NCBI GenBank assembly: GCA_012932295.1
Contig: JAAONU010000014.1
Coordinates: 16,805,039 to 16,869,038, forward strand
Reading direction: 5' to 3'
DNA length: 64,000 bases
DNA from: Cyclina sinensis
Lineage: Eukaryota; Mollusca; Bivalvia; Venerida; Veneridae
Of this stretch, positions 1 through 12,845 are shown piece after piece. The translations under genes were made by a program, and so were the position numbers. The first letter of the stretch is position 1. Every line of letters begins with the position of its first letter. The notes beneath the pieces were generated by a model that was not told where the DNA came from, did not search any database, and worked only from the letters and a program-made list of their open reading frames with translations.

Positions 1-1663
1 GAAATATCCTATTTCATATTCGACAATATCCGGGATGAATTAAAAACTTTTCTTTCATTAATCATATATAATCACATAATTATTATTATTACAGGATCTT
101 CCATGAGTTTTCATGTTGCATTAGTTTATTAAATGAGTCATCAAAAAATCACCCTCCGCTGTGTCAGACAAACTGAATACTGTCAGTAAATCACAAACAC
201 AAATGAAGGAATTTTTTATAACATGACCAAAACACGTCCCAAAATCACCTGGCCTATTACCTAAAAGGCAAAAACTGGGACAACGAAGTTCTAATACGAC
301 TTCTTGTTTTAATTGCGCAAAAAGTTTCGATGCAGATGCTTTATTCAGTCATTTTGATGATTGTACCTTGTAATTCTTACGCAGATTTAAAAAACAAATA
401 TTGCAATGAGGGACATTCCTGATAACAAATTATCTCCCTTACTCAGATAACATCAAAGGTAGACCAAATAGCACATTGGTCCTTTTAGTTGGAATCCTCT
501 GACTTTATCCTTGTTTCTAATTGTGATGGTCTTGACTTTTAGTTGTGAAAATTGTCACTTATATATTAAATGAAAAGTTAGGAGTATCAAAAGACAAAGA
601 TAATGGTGTTAACAAAACATGTTGCTAAACTTTTTGTGTAATCTGATTACCATTGTTGCAAATAATTAGGCTTAATTATCACCATACCAGAAGAGAAAAT
701 GGCGATAAAAGCAGAGGGATTCAAATGGAAGGACAAATGAAATATCAGAGAGTATTCATTGTAGATAATCCATTAATGGCCCTCATTGCTACTTTCCGTG
801 CCTATCTTCTTCTGTTCATTCGGATCTAAATAAGGAATTTGTTACTGATTCCCTATTCCTTATTGAATTCATTTTGTATATTTTTTACAGGTACTCTAAG
901 ACAACAATGCTTTGATGATAAGTCTGGTGAATGTTTTTGCATTTTTCAATTTTTGAAGTTTTTATTACCACCTTGGCATGTGTTGTATCCTCCGTGTTCT
1001 TTTTCAGTGTTTTTCGCTATTACTGATCTAGCATTAATATTTGTTTTCTAAAAGATTCGACTCCACTGCTTTAATTGAACATTGTCGCCTTTGAAAATGC
1101 ATAACCAAATGTAGTCCTGCATAGATATTAAGATATGTGTCGGTTTTTATGCGTATTAGAGTTTCTGTTTCTTATTCGGAGTTTGAAAAGGAATACGAAA
1201 CGGGTTCCTTATCCTTTATTCGACTTGTTTTTTGCAATTCTAACTCAGTCTTATTAAAAAATATTTAATAAGGAATAAGGAGCTGGTTCTTTATTTTTAT
1301 TCGACATTAATTTAATTTGCCTTTTTTTCAAAATGTTTCTATGCAGCTGCCTAAACTGATGATTTGAAAGATTTTTCATTGGGAAAATAGTAAAATGTTA
1401 ATAAAAGAAGTAATTCAAACATCTAGAAAATCACTGATTTTTTTGTAACTAAAGTCGAAAGTAAAATCACTTTTCTTTTCTTTTATTTCAAACAAATATT
1501 ATTAGATTTCGCAAACTTGTATAGTCGATCACATTATACATTAAACAAGTATTCAGACACAACCAGAAAGACATTATATTGGGGTATTATCGTCCAACTG
1601 TTTGCGAACTAATCGGAAAGCGCCAAGCTGAAATAGCCGAATGATCTTGTGTTCGTTACCTAC
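1..1663. other. Gene B intron, no feature recognised
   Basis: AT-rich DNA following the last visible gene B exon in the sense of transcription (leftwards). In gene A the corresponding intron is 12 kb, so absence of the next EGF exon here is expected. Both strands hold only short frames without recognisable motifs. Confidence 0.5.
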
Positions 1664-1891
1664 CTCCGTTTACCCTTACATCACAAAGTACAAGCTGTGT
1701 CGAAGTTGTTGCTAGTTGTATTCGTAACTGATTCCCTACCAGACCATTGATGCACTTGAGATGTACAATTGAATCTTGAGGCGTCGTATCGATCTGTTGG
1801 TAACACAACTGTCCATCATGATATACTTTTCTTTCGTGATCTGATTTACTAATACCCTTCTGTACAGTCACATTAAAACTCGAGAAGTATG
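1664..1891 (-). CDS. Gene B exon: FTP domain, second half
   Basis: 228 bp, acceptor atacag, donor gtaggt, phase 1. It encodes FNVTVQKGIS, a GQLCYQQ segment and the closing strand GNQLRIQLA...QLVLCDVRVNGG, typical of the C-terminal end of FTP domains (LCEVEVYG-type ending). Confidence 0.9.
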
Positions 1892-4084
1892 CTGTATAAG
1901 AAAATGGAAAAGAAAATGACATCTTATTTTATCATATATATCGGATTTGTCAAACACTTCATGGAAACCTGGAATTATGTTTAATCAAACTACGTTTCTA
2001 TAAAAGAAGAAATACAGTTTTTGAATAATAAACACATATGTTTAATTTTGTAGTAATATTTAGCTAGAAAGGTAAAGCGATATACAGTTGTATTTTTGAT
2101 CCTCCGTCATATTTTCTTCTCTTTCTTTTAGAAACCAAAGGCATAAGTCTAATTTTGTTTTTTTAAACCTCAGAAGTAGATACTACCGCTTGCAAAACGG
2201 ATTAGAGTTTACACTGTTAGGTGAAGAACAAGACTTGTTAGCACACCTGTCGAAAATCAATTAAAGCGCCGCCCAATGTGATTCTTTCGAACTCCACCTT
2301 TTACCTGTCAAAAGTGTCATTTTAGTGTCATTCTGTGTAAGAAATGGAAAAGTGGTTAGAAAAAAATTTTGAGTGAAGATTTCCGGTAGCAACGCAGCGA
2401 CAAGTACGACACAGCAACTTTGTTTTCGCCCAAGCACAATTTTCTGGCTGCGGATAGATTGCAAGACGCAGTTTTATTGACAAGTATACCTGAGAAAATA
2501 GCCTCGCTATGATTGGATGATCAGTAAAATGACAATTAAAGCTACTGAAATAAACATCGTAACGGTACTTTTTACTGCGTTCCGAATACGTGTAATTCTA
2601 ATCAGTTTTGCAAGCGGTAGTAAATAACTGTTGTAAAACAGCTATCTTATTCGTTTTTTCTAGCTCATGGGTTCAGTACAAAGTCGTAATATATTTTACC
2701 ACGATGTTACATTCATTGCATTATACTTACATAAATGGCTACTTAAAGACAGAAACTCAAACTCTCTGAATATTTTATCGCTAGGATACCACAGAGCCCA
2801 CCAAGGTGCTACTTGTCTCCAGTTCGACGCCTCAGCAGTAAAACTGCACGATGTAACATTACGATCATTTGCAAAGTTGGAGTACATAGGGGGTTGCGTA
2901 TTGTCCAAATGACGAGATTCTTTTTCAAGTGCAATGTTTTCTGTAAAAGAAATGGACACTGCTTTAGTTGGAACAATAATGATGTGCATTTGAAAGGACA
3001 AGGGATAGGTATCGTTCTCCTTGTTAATCTGATTTTTGTATATTGCCATAAAACAGTCTAAATGAACTTCTGCCAGCCTCTTGAAAAATAAGCAGGTTCT
3101 TGTAGGTTCAAAGTAAAGAAAAAATTGCCGTATTTCTACCACTTATTATAATGGCTGCCTTGTATCAAATTCTTCTGCTACTGCCGCAACAGAAAAACTT
3201 CTTCAACATGTTCTATATGCAATATCATAATGACTTTTTTCTGAATTAATTCTCACTACTGAATGAAAACGCTGATATTCAAGAAAAGATTGATTATTTT
3301 AAAAAAATAAAGAATTTTACTATAAATTCAATTTAACTTAGACAATGATAAAAGTTATCATATCAATTCGCATTTATGCCAAAGAAACTTAGTTATCTGA
3401 CGTTGACTGAACTGATTCACATGGCGTGCATTTCATGTTTCTCTTCAACGTTTAGTTATTTTATATTTATACTCTCATAGGGATTTTAAGGTATCGTAAT
3501 TTTCAACTTAAAATTATTCAACACAGAAATAGACACTTAAATATCACGACGACAATTATCATAACAACAATTCTGATACAGTTCCTAATTAAAAAGACAC
3601 CAGTAAATGATAGTACTACCGAAGGGATCTAAGATTCATTCCAAAGTCAAACTCGGGGCTGTGAGTTCTTTTTTTATTTTATAATATTTCGAATATTTTG
3701 AGCGAAATGTTTCTCTTAAAAATGGTATTTTTATTTGCTCCATGCAAAGAGATTACAACTTTAGAACATTAATCCTATGTTAAAAATGAGAGAAAAAAAT
3801 GTAGTTTTCGAAAACTTGCATGCCCTGATCGGACTGTCAAATGGCTCTTTTTAATATGGGTACAGGTCTTCCTTGACATTTGTAAATCCCATCTTCATAT
3901 ATATTTAACTGAAAAAGAAACTTACCATGCTGACAACCAGGACCTGTCCACTCGAACGCACACCCTGATCCGCATTCTCCCGTATCAAAATTACATTGCT
4001 CAGTGCTATCTAAACAGTGACATCTGAAGGCACAATCTTGTCCAAATCGTTTAACACCACCTGATGTCACACTACAATACGCGT
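1664..4084 (-). CDS. Gene B (partial): FTP/EGF receptor, tandem paralogue of the receptor tyrosine phosphatase
   Basis: Three exons on the minus strand (4084-3926, 2940-2731, 1891-1664) encode one EGF-like module followed by a complete FTP (fucolectin/F5-8-like) domain. All junctions are phase 1, exactly as in gene A, and the last exon has the same length (228 bp) in both genes. The EGF module shares blocks such as VKRFG, CHC, DSTEQC and CAFEWTGPGCQ with gene A; the FTP domain ends in GNQLRIQLA and QLVLCDVRV. The gene continues beyond the left edge, so EGF repeats, membrane segment and phosphatase domains are not visible; that it is also a receptor phosphatase is inferred from the paralogue. 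No signal-peptide exon was recognised upstream. It lies 12.5 kb downstream of the gene A stop codon in the same orientation, which points to tandem duplication. A soluble or truncated lectin-EGF protein is the alternative. Confidence 0.85.
2181..2622. mobile_element. 442-bp MITE with ~29-bp terminal inverted repeats
   Basis: The sequence TACTACCGCTTGCAAAAC at 2181 recurs in inverted orientation ending at 2622; about 29 bp pair with three mismatches. Both ends sit at TA, suggesting a Tc1/mariner-type target duplication. The interior has no transposase; a 67-codon frame inside it is spurious. It lies in the gene B intron between the two FTP exons. Confidence 0.7.
2731..2940 (-). CDS. Gene B exon: FTP domain, first half
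   Basis: 210 bp, acceptor tttacag, donor gtaagt, phase 1. It begins with NIAL, contains YSNFAND and the core APWWALW, and ends in FEFLSLSSHL, the first beta-strands of a fucolectin/F5-8-like domain. The open reading frame on the opposite strand here is a shadow. Confidence 0.88.
3926..4084 (-). CDS. Gene B exon: EGF-like module
   Basis: 159 bp between acceptor ctccag and donor gtaagt, phase 1 at both ends. It encodes a cysteine-rich module with CHCLDSTEQC and GSGCAFEWTGPGCQ, closely similar to the first visible exon of gene A (60650-60495). Confidence 0.9.
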
Positions 4085-5712
4085 CTGGAGAAGGTAAAAG
4101 AGATACAGTGTTAATCGATATTAAGACGATATGTTAAAAATGATGTAAAATAGGTTCTGACAATTCAAAGGAATGAACGTTCAAACTGTCTGCTAAAAAA
4201 CGACATAAGTCAACTTAACAATATGGAATTGTGTGATGTCCACATAAAATAACGGGTACAAGTTAAATACGTGTTAATTGACACTTGTTTTTGCTAAAGG
4301 TAACAGAGACGACGTTTCGTGAAAAACACATCCCCGCCCCCTCAAAAAACTGCGCTTCACAGTGAATTTTGTGCTACTTTGTATTTCTCGCTTTTTAGTT
4401 TCATAGGAGGTTATGTATATCTTTAAGCACTCATAAAGAAAAATAAATTACATTTTTGTCATGTTTATATTAACTGCTTCTAAGAATAAAATGATAAAAT
4501 TCTTCTTTAATCGATACCCATCATACTATACAGGCATTTATATGTTAAATTGTTCAACATGTAAAATGATTTATAAAATTAGTGCACAAAACAGGGTTTC
4601 CAAAAACCCCTAGATAAGATTTTCTGAAAATAACATTAATTTAGATTATAACAATCTTCTTATGTTGATCAAGTTTCAAGGGACAACTCTAAACAGATTA
4701 AAACTAAGCACACAAAGTAATAAATATGTCTTTATCATTTTCATTTTAACAGAGCAATATCTTCTGCTTTTCTGTAGTTTGCAAAATCTGTTGAAAGACG
4801 TAACACATTAAAATGAGAACACATGTGGGAAAATTGTATTCAGGATTTCTGCAAAAATACAATATATTCATCAAATTATTTTCCTTTGACAAATATTTAC
4901 ACAAGACAATTAATAATCATTCTCATACTCAGCTTTTTGGTAATATTCATAATTGAATACTACCGAGTTTGGTTACACATTTCAAAGTCATATTGAAATC
5001 GGTCAAAAGATATAAATTGAATCTTTTTTTTACAACTCTTGACACACTTATATAATATGAGCAAATCCATAAAGCTAGGTCTGTAAATCTTATGTAGAGT
5101 TCATGTGCTTCATTTGAGTGTCATTTTGTAATAAAATTGTTTAAAAAGGGAAATTGATCATAATGAAATTATAAGAATGGGAATCTTCAGATGTCAAGCT
5201 TCAGACGTCAATTTTTGGTAAATTTCTTCTTAAAGCACTTACAAAACTTTAGAAGATTTGATTACAATTAAGCAAACATAATTGATCATTGACGGGACAT
5301 ATTTGGAAACATTATAAAGAAGTTGGGGTATTTATTAAATCGGCTGTAAATCTTGGAAGCGCCGCCTTTCCTGGTATCATTGCATATCTTGTAGTTGCCG
5401 TAGTTCATGGACTGGCGACTCTTTTAAACTGTTACGTCTGTTTTTATTAATGTTGTACTACCTCGTCTACATTCACTTCCTAAAAACTGCTGCTTTTTTC
5501 TTTGCCTTTTGTGACTTGCGGAAATTAAACCAGTAGTGCCGATAAAAGATAACTGTGTTACCTGAATCTGCTTTCCTACTTGAATTACTTTGATTCCTTG
5601 ATTTGCTTTCTCTTTTTCACCGAGTTCAGATATTACCTCTTTACCTTACTCTGTAAACACTTTATCTGAGATTTTGTAGTTTGAGAAGATTTATTGTCAG
5701 TATCCGTTGCTC
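4085..5712. other. Gene B upstream region, no feature recognised
   Basis: Intron or 5' flank of gene B in AT-rich DNA. No exon with signal-peptide character, EGF cysteines or usable splice pair was recognised, and no clear repeat. Confidence 0.4.
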
Positions 5713-5760
5713 ATTTGACCGACGCCCCTTCAGAATTTAATTATTCTAGGTTGTAAGGAA
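5713..5760 (-). repeat. Fragment related to the SINE at 41.2 kb
   Basis: The string CATTTGACCGACGCCCC followed by a TTAnTTATTnnAGGTTGT segment matches the 3' body of the tRNA-derived element at 41140-41316 in the same orientation. The tRNA-like promoter part is not recognisable here. Confidence 0.4.
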
Positions 5761-5851
5761 TAGTGCAAGATACAGTAGAAACACCATTCCCAATGTACAA
5801 GCCTTATACATGAGACCTTGGTTTAATGCTTAATCCGAACGATAATAAGAA

Positions 5852-8800
5852 ATGTCAACGGAAGAGTGGGAGATCGAACTCGCCTGTCCTATTACCTTTT
5901 GTGAGCTGACATTCTATGAACATTTTACTACATCATATCACAGTGTCTATGGAAGAAATAAGAGTAGTAAAATACATCTCAGCCTTTGTCTGTCAAAATG
6001 GATTAGAATCACTTTGCTTCTCTGTGGTGATTTACATCCTTGCCCAGGACCTCAACAAACTGATGTTCATGCATATTCTCAGTTCATGAAGATAGGTGTG
6101 CATTTTATTCATCTAAACATTCGAAGGCTACTACCCAAAATTAATGAACTTCGTTTAATTGCTGAACAGACCAAGGCTGCCTGTATGTGTTTCTGAAACT
6201 TGGCTAGATAATAGCGTTTTTGATTCTGAAGTTGAATTAAACATTATATTCTTCGACGTAATGATAAAAATCGTCATGGTGGAGGAGTAGCTATGCAAAT
6301 TCGTAGTGATATTGCTTTCAACACCCGGGATGAGCAACTTGAGGCAACTTTAATAGATATTCTACTTCCAAAGACGAAACCAATTTACTGACCACCCGAA
6401 CGGTTTAATTTTTATGAAATTTTAGAATCTGTGATTTTATCTTGTTCTTCTTTCAATACAAATAAGTCTATTTTTTAGGTGATTTTAAAACTAATGTAAC
6501 TTCGACGAGCAAATGTCAATCACTCAGAGCTTTGGAGTCTGTTTGCAGCTTATTCAGTCTTACACAGTTGATACATGATTATACCGGAATTTCTTCAGAG
6601 TTATCTACAACTAATGATCTTATCCTTGTGTCAGACTCTCAGAACATTTCGCAAAGTGGTGTTATTAAATCTTTCCTAAGTGACCACGTGATGACATATT
6701 GTACTAGAAACTTGTCACGTGATTTCATTGGAAAACATAATACTGTAGAAATAAGATCGAAAAACTATAACAAGGAAGCTTTCCAACACACTCTTATTGG
6801 TACTGACTTGAGTGTAGGTTTAAATTGCGATGATGTAAACATTGCTTGGGTTAAGTTTAGGTCATTTTTTATTTTAATTTTAAATAGCATCGCTCCTGTG
6901 AAAATTGTTCGTATTAAGCAGCGGACTGAAGCCTGGATAGTTTCAGAAGTTCTTCAAAGTATAAACATAGAGATAAAGCTTTTAACTTGTACAAGAAAAA
7001 AAATCTGCTGAAAATTTGTCTATATTTAGAGAACTAAGAAATAAAGCACAATATTGTATTAAGAATTATTTTAAATATATTTTATAAAATAACAAGAAAA
7101 ATTCTAGGTCGATATGGGAAAATCTGAAATGTTTAGGTTTACCATCCAAGAAAGGTCCGTCTTCATGTCATATTGGTTTAAATATTGATGATGAAGTATG
7201 TTTTGACAAGGTGAAAATTGCAGAGAAAATTAATTCCTTTTATACTACTAAGATTGTTGAAAAATTACAGAGTTTGAATAAACATGGCTTTAATTTTGTA
7301 TGTAACTTTTACTCATTCAAAGGTGTAAAGCCAAATATTTACAGTCTTTCCATCGTGTCTGAAGGTACAGTTTTCAGTTACCTGAGTAGTCTTAGCTCCA
7401 ACAAGGCAACTGGATTAGATGGTATCCCATCCCGATTTGTTAAGGATTCTGCAGCCATTATTGCAAATCCTTTGTCCCACATCATTAACCTGTCAATCAT
7501 TCAGGGTGTAGTGCCAGACGACTTGAAGTCAGCACGTACTGTTTCCTTGTTTAAGAAGAATGATAAAACTGAGGTGGTAACTATCGCCCTGTATCTATTT
7601 TAAGTATCATCTCATAGGTTTTAGAAAAAAGTAATTTATGATCAGGTTAAGGAATAACTTACTCAGGAAGAGTTCCTTTTTCAATTACCAATCAGGTTTC
7701 AGACGAAGGTTCTCTAAAACTTGCCTTATTCACTTGACTGATTATATTTGTTTTTAGATGGACAAATGTAATGTAGTTGGTATAATATTGCTTGATGTAC
7801 AGAAAGCATTCGACACAGTCGATCATGCTATTCTTTTAATGAAACTCAAGGCCCTTGGTCTTTCAGAGTCTGCTGTAAGATGGTTTTCTTCTTATCTGAC
7901 AGGCACCAGTTAGTGGATGTGTCAAGCATATTCTCTTACCGGGCTACCATTACAAACCATTATATGCGGTGTTACCCAAGGATCAATTTTAGGTCCTCTC
8001 CTTTTTTAATTTACGTGAATGATATGGCAGATGTAGGCATAAAATGCCCTTATATACAGATGATTCTTCTTTCTTAGTTTCAGGTAAATACAAAGATGAA
8101 ATTGAGTCCACTCTAAGTGCTGAACTGGAAACTTTCAGTGATTGGCTGGTCTGCAATAAATTATCTGTACATCTGGGAAAATCGGAATCTATAAATGTTG
8201 GCCACAAGCAGAACGTCAAATCTCATTCAAATTTTACCTTCACCTGTAAAGGCCATTCCACTGAGGCTAAGGACTCTGTAAAGTATTTAGGTACAACAAT
8301 CGATCGGAGTTTATCTTTTGATACTATGGTCATGTCTGTTATTAAGAAAACCGATGCAAGGTTAAAGTTCCTATATATAAATCGTAGTTCTCTTACATTC
8401 CATACTAAAAAGTGATTGGTTATGTCCCTTGTGCAATGTCACTTCGATTATGTTTCTACTGTGTGGTTTTATTCTGTAAGACAAGAATTTAGGAACAAAT
8501 TGCAGGTCACCAAAAACAAGTTCATTAGATCAATGGATCTTCATCCCAGAACCCACATTGGCAAAGACCAGTTTTCTTATCTCAACTGGTTAACTGTTGC
8601 CAGCAGAGTTGACTTTTTATCTTTGTGTCTTGTTTTTAGAATATTCTCTAAAACTGCCTCTTTATATATGATGGACTATTTTACTTCTGCTAGCACTGTA
8701 TATACTACTAGGTTTAGAGTAACTGCAACGACCACTTCAGATAATTCTTTTGTGGAAAGTGGTCGTCTCTCTATCCCTGTGGTTAAAGGGTTTGGTAGGA

Positions 8801-8949
8801 AGACTTTTGGCTACCATGCATGTTCATTATGGAACAGGCTACCACAACACATAAGAGACATTAAAACATTAAACTCTTTTAAGACACATGTGAAAAAGTA
8901 CTTGTTGGACTTAAGCCATTCATATTGTTCAAGTTGCATTAGTAAGTAA
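5852..8949 (+). pseudogene. Degenerate LINE (jockey/CR1-like non-LTR retrotransposon): endonuclease and reverse transcriptase
   Basis: Successive plus-strand frames form one retrotransposon polyprotein broken by frameshifts and stops. 5852-6196 carries an N-terminal segment with GDLHPCPGP, then the start of an apurinic-type endonuclease (HLNIRRLLPKINEL; the next motif SETWLD is in a shifted frame). 6532-7011 keeps the endonuclease C-terminus (LVSDSQNIS, SDHVMTY). 7211-7603 holds RT motifs SSNKATGLDGIPSRFVK; about 7770-7907 holds LLDVQKAFDTVDHA; 8044-8415 holds the catalytic YTDD and the KYLGTTID motif; an in-frame stop at 8413 separates the C-terminal segment to 8949 (HACSLWNRLP). At least five lesions make it inactive. 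A poly-A-signal-like AATAAA lies at about 9066. It sits between the start of gene B and the end of gene A. Confidence 0.9.
6026..6052 (+). other. 2A-like motif in LINE polyprotein
   Basis: Residues 59-67 of the first LINE segment read GDLHPCPGP after a leucine-rich stretch (RITLLLC). This resembles ribosome-skipping 2A sequences (D-x-E-x-NPGP), which are known near the N-terminus of some invertebrate non-LTR retrotransposons. The usual Asn before PGP is Cys here, so this copy is probably non-functional. Confidence 0.5.
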
Positions 8950-11900
8950 TTTACTCTTTAATTTCATTATCTGTGATATTAAAAAAATTTAAGTGATAGG
9001 TTCTAAGAATTTAGGTTATTGTAATTTTATGTCAGCCTGACTGATAGCCCGTGCAATTTTGATTAATAAAGGTCTTTCAGATAACTTTGTATTTTATTAC
9101 CATTGCATTGCAATTTAATTCAAGCTTAAGGTCTTTCACTGTCACTGTAATTTATTGGTTTTAATGTGTCTTCCTATGTCAAACTACACCGTATTTTAAG
9201 GACCACAGTGGAAATAAGAGTAGTACATATCTCTTATCACGGGATACTCATCCGCTTTGACCATTGATCATTACTTATTTTGAGGTTTAATTGGTGATAC
9301 CCCGGCGGTCAGTCAAACCGGTATCCAAGGAAATGATTGTTTTCCTTGGATAAGTGGTGAGAGATAAATGACCTTTAGTCGCATTGTCCGAGACCAGTTA
9401 TTACTGAGAAATCTAGCCGACCATGTTAAACCGAGAATACCTGGATTCACAACCGAGCAAGCTGGGTCAACCGTTCAACGTTTATGTATAGGTATATAAT
9501 ATCGCAGATTAATTTGAAGCCATCTCACTTGTAAAGATATTCATTTTACCAAATCGGTCTGTCATGTTTTCATTTTCGCTTAAGATGAACACACCTTAGA
9601 CATCTTTTCAGAAATTAGATATAAATTAAGTATTCGATTTAATAGCCCTGATATAGCCAGAGTAAACACATACAAAGACAGACTGCTGACACATGAAAGA
9701 TAGGCCCTGAATCTGATAGTTAGATATAGAAGACATTTTGATAAAATGCACATAATACTAGTTTTATGCAAAGATCATAACGGTATACCAAATGGTGAAA
9801 GCAAACTGTAAAATTAGTGAAATTAACCTGCATCTCTGAACCCATTTCAAGTGTAAAAGATAAACACGAGTTTTATTGTAAGAAAGAAGATTAAAAAAGG
9901 TAGTAAAAGTTGTACTTCAATAAAAATCATAAGGACGTTTAAAAAATGGAATTGGTTTGTATCTACAGAACGGTTCCTTTCGCAGAACATTTTGATTTGG
10001 AGTATAACGACAAAATTACTGGCAAACATACATTTATATACTAAGCATATACTTTCCATCATTATGAAAGCGATAAATCTATACAAATTTGGAAAAGTCC
10101 TGCATTATAACTTCTAATGCTATAGACATGAATACACGAAATAAGGGTGTGTTTTTGTCATCACAAAAACAATGGCATGTTTCATTTGTAACGAGATTTT
10201 AAATATAATCAAATGATGATTTTTTAGTTCAATCAAAATGCACACATACCAGATTTAATGATGTGTTCTACAACCATTATTATAAACATTCCACAAAAAT
10301 TAAAGTTCCGAAAAAGATGAAACTCCACCATTTTCCCACTCGTGTTTGACATTTTACAAGTAAACGAAAAAGTAAGTGTTGTCTCTATAGTCAGACAAGG
10401 AAGAATAGTTTTATGCTATCAAATCAGACAGACAAATGTCTTATAGCATTATTTAAACGAAAATATTCATCTTTCCAAATATAAAAAGGTTTCTGAATAC
10501 TTTACAAGAGAGAAACACTTCCCTTTTTGAAATACTTTACAGTCGATGGCAGAATGCACTTAACACACCACCATTGAACGGTAAGTATTTGTTCAAGCGC
10601 AAGTGTAGACCCAATAAATCTTATGACGAGGTTCATTTATGACGGGATTAGCTGTTATGATGTTAAGACGAGTAATTTTATATCACTTATCACTGATTTC
10701 AAGCTAGTGCAGGTTTATCGTCGATAACGATAGTAGATTTAACAACAAAACAAACATCACGTTTGAAATATATCTGAAACTATATCAAGAATCACAGCAA
10801 TAACTGAAACTTAAAGGTCTGTGTTTTATATTATAAAGGGGGGAAATAAAATTACGACTGTCTTTTGCTTTAATAACTCGTGTCCCAGTTATCAAATATC
10901 AAACAAACTGAAATGATACAAAAGCAAAAATAGGAAGAGGAAGAAGAAAAAAGGAGTAAATAGTCAATTACAAATCGAGAAGATAACCATGCTCAGAGTC
11001 CAATTTTTCATGTAAAATGTCAGCATTACAAATAATGTACTATCTATTATTATAATTATAAATAATGTTCTTTATTCAAAAGTTTCAAGAAATCGAATTG
11101 TTATAATTATTATTGTATGTATATATCTATATGCCATAGAAAGTAAGAGAAGTTTGTTAATCTGTTCCATTAATATATTTGGCGAGGTTACTTATTCAAT
11201 TTTTGTGGTAAAATTTAAACCTTCTATTAACTAAATTGTAAAGCACATGTAGTCCTATGTGCAGAGATTAACAGACCTGCATTACTCTTTTATTATTTCC
11301 ATTTTAATATATATAATTTACTACTATGTCTTTTTAACAATTTTCATGTCACAGGCTGTGCAAATTTTATGTGTATAGTCTCATATCATTCTCAATAGAA
11401 TGGCCATATGCACTACATTAATTTATTGATATTTAAAAAAATATATATTTGAAACGACTTTGTTATGATATGGTCTGACAAAAGTAACAGTGGGATCGTC
11501 AAAAAAGTTGTTTTTAATTTTAGTAGAAAATGCCGACAAGACAATGGCAGTAGAGCGTCCTTTAACTTGTTCATGATGGGAAGAAACAGATAGGTCTAAT
11601 ATGAAAGTTCTATGACAGTATTTTTCAGAAAAGTAAAGATATTTCTCTTCAACAAGTATGATCTAAACTTGATATGCCTGCTTAATCCTGCAATTATAAC
11701 AATCTCTGAACGTTTGTTACTGAAAAGAATAAAGAAAATAGAGAAAGAAATCAGTTATATGTTTAATAAACTATTTTATATCTTAACATAACATTGAAAA
11801 ATGCTCAGTGATAATTCATTTCTAGATCACTTCCTAAATAGCAGCCCTACTAAGGAATAACAATGCGGAGATCATTTAAAACAAACATATCATACGACAT

Positions 11901-12845
11901 CACACCTGGCCTTGAAACTTTATTTTATTTCTTGTCCCGTTTTTATGCTTGTTTTTTTGTTGTTGTTTTTTACAGTGGAACTTAATCGCTTGTTTTTTGC
12001 ATGTCCCGTTTCTTTTACAATGCAACTTAATTACACATGAATGTAATGATTAGACTGAACTTTAACATTAAAGATTTTAGGCTCTCCGTTTTTAACAGAA
12101 TACTTAACCCTCGTGACTTTCATTGTGGAACTGAAACTTACAAACTGTACTTAAATTGTAAATGATTACAACACTTTCATATGTATATAGATATAATTGA
12201 CAGTATATGAACAATACATTATTTAAATGCACATAAATGAAATACAAATTAGTTTATATCGCATGTTGACATACACAAAGCGCAAAAATAAATTTGTATC
12301 AAGTTATGAAACATTTTAAAAGTTGCAATAAGATTTAAACTCTTCATCTGATGGCCATTTTAACTAGAAAATATTTTAACACCCACAAGACCTAAACATG
12401 CAAATTTAAAATAAACATAAAAGCAACAAATAAATTCAGACTGCAGACTGAAGTGTGTACATTTGGCTTGGTTTGTTATGAAGTGATGAGCTTTAAATCA
12501 GATTAGTCTGTTTAAAACCTTGTAGCTTGTATCTTAAAAATACAGCTATAAAATATTTTACAATTTCAGAAAGTATACTGTTATGACTTTATAAAGGAGT
12601 AAATTGATTTTAGTTGTAACGCTGTAGTTATTTCTTCACAAACCTTGAACAGAAAATGATTTATAACTAATAAAATGACTATGCTCATTTCATACAATTG
12701 GAAGTGCTATTTTGAAATTTCAGTTTTGACAAATTACATAAAGAGAACACAACATGTTTGAGATTTGCTTATCAAACAGTCAAAGGTATCAAGCACAGGT
12801 ACGCGTCACGTAATGATATTTAGACATTTTCATAGAAATACATAA
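8950..12845. other. Intergenic DNA, no gene recognised
   Basis: AT-rich DNA between the LINE and the 12.8-kb array. Short frames at about 9580-9771 and 9847-10086 (minus) lack motifs. No exon of gene A or B was found here. A hairpin at 9322-9352 is listed separately. Confidence 0.45.
9322..9352. repeat. Perfect 12-bp inverted repeat
   Basis: TATCCAAGGAAA and TTTCCTTGGATA are separated by 7 nt. It lies about 370 bp past the LINE coding end and could belong to the LINE 3' region or to another small element. Confidence 0.6.

Noticed and set aside
2667..3142. Open frames on both strands around the FTP exon
   Set aside because: The minus frame is longer than the exon because it reads into introns; the plus frames are antisense shadows without motifs.
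5955..9225. Shared 15-mer GAAATAAGAGTAGTA at 5955 and 9211, considered as flanking repeats of the LINE
   Set aside because: The first copy lies inside the LINE coding region, and a chance 15-bp match is expected in 64 kb of AT-rich DNA.
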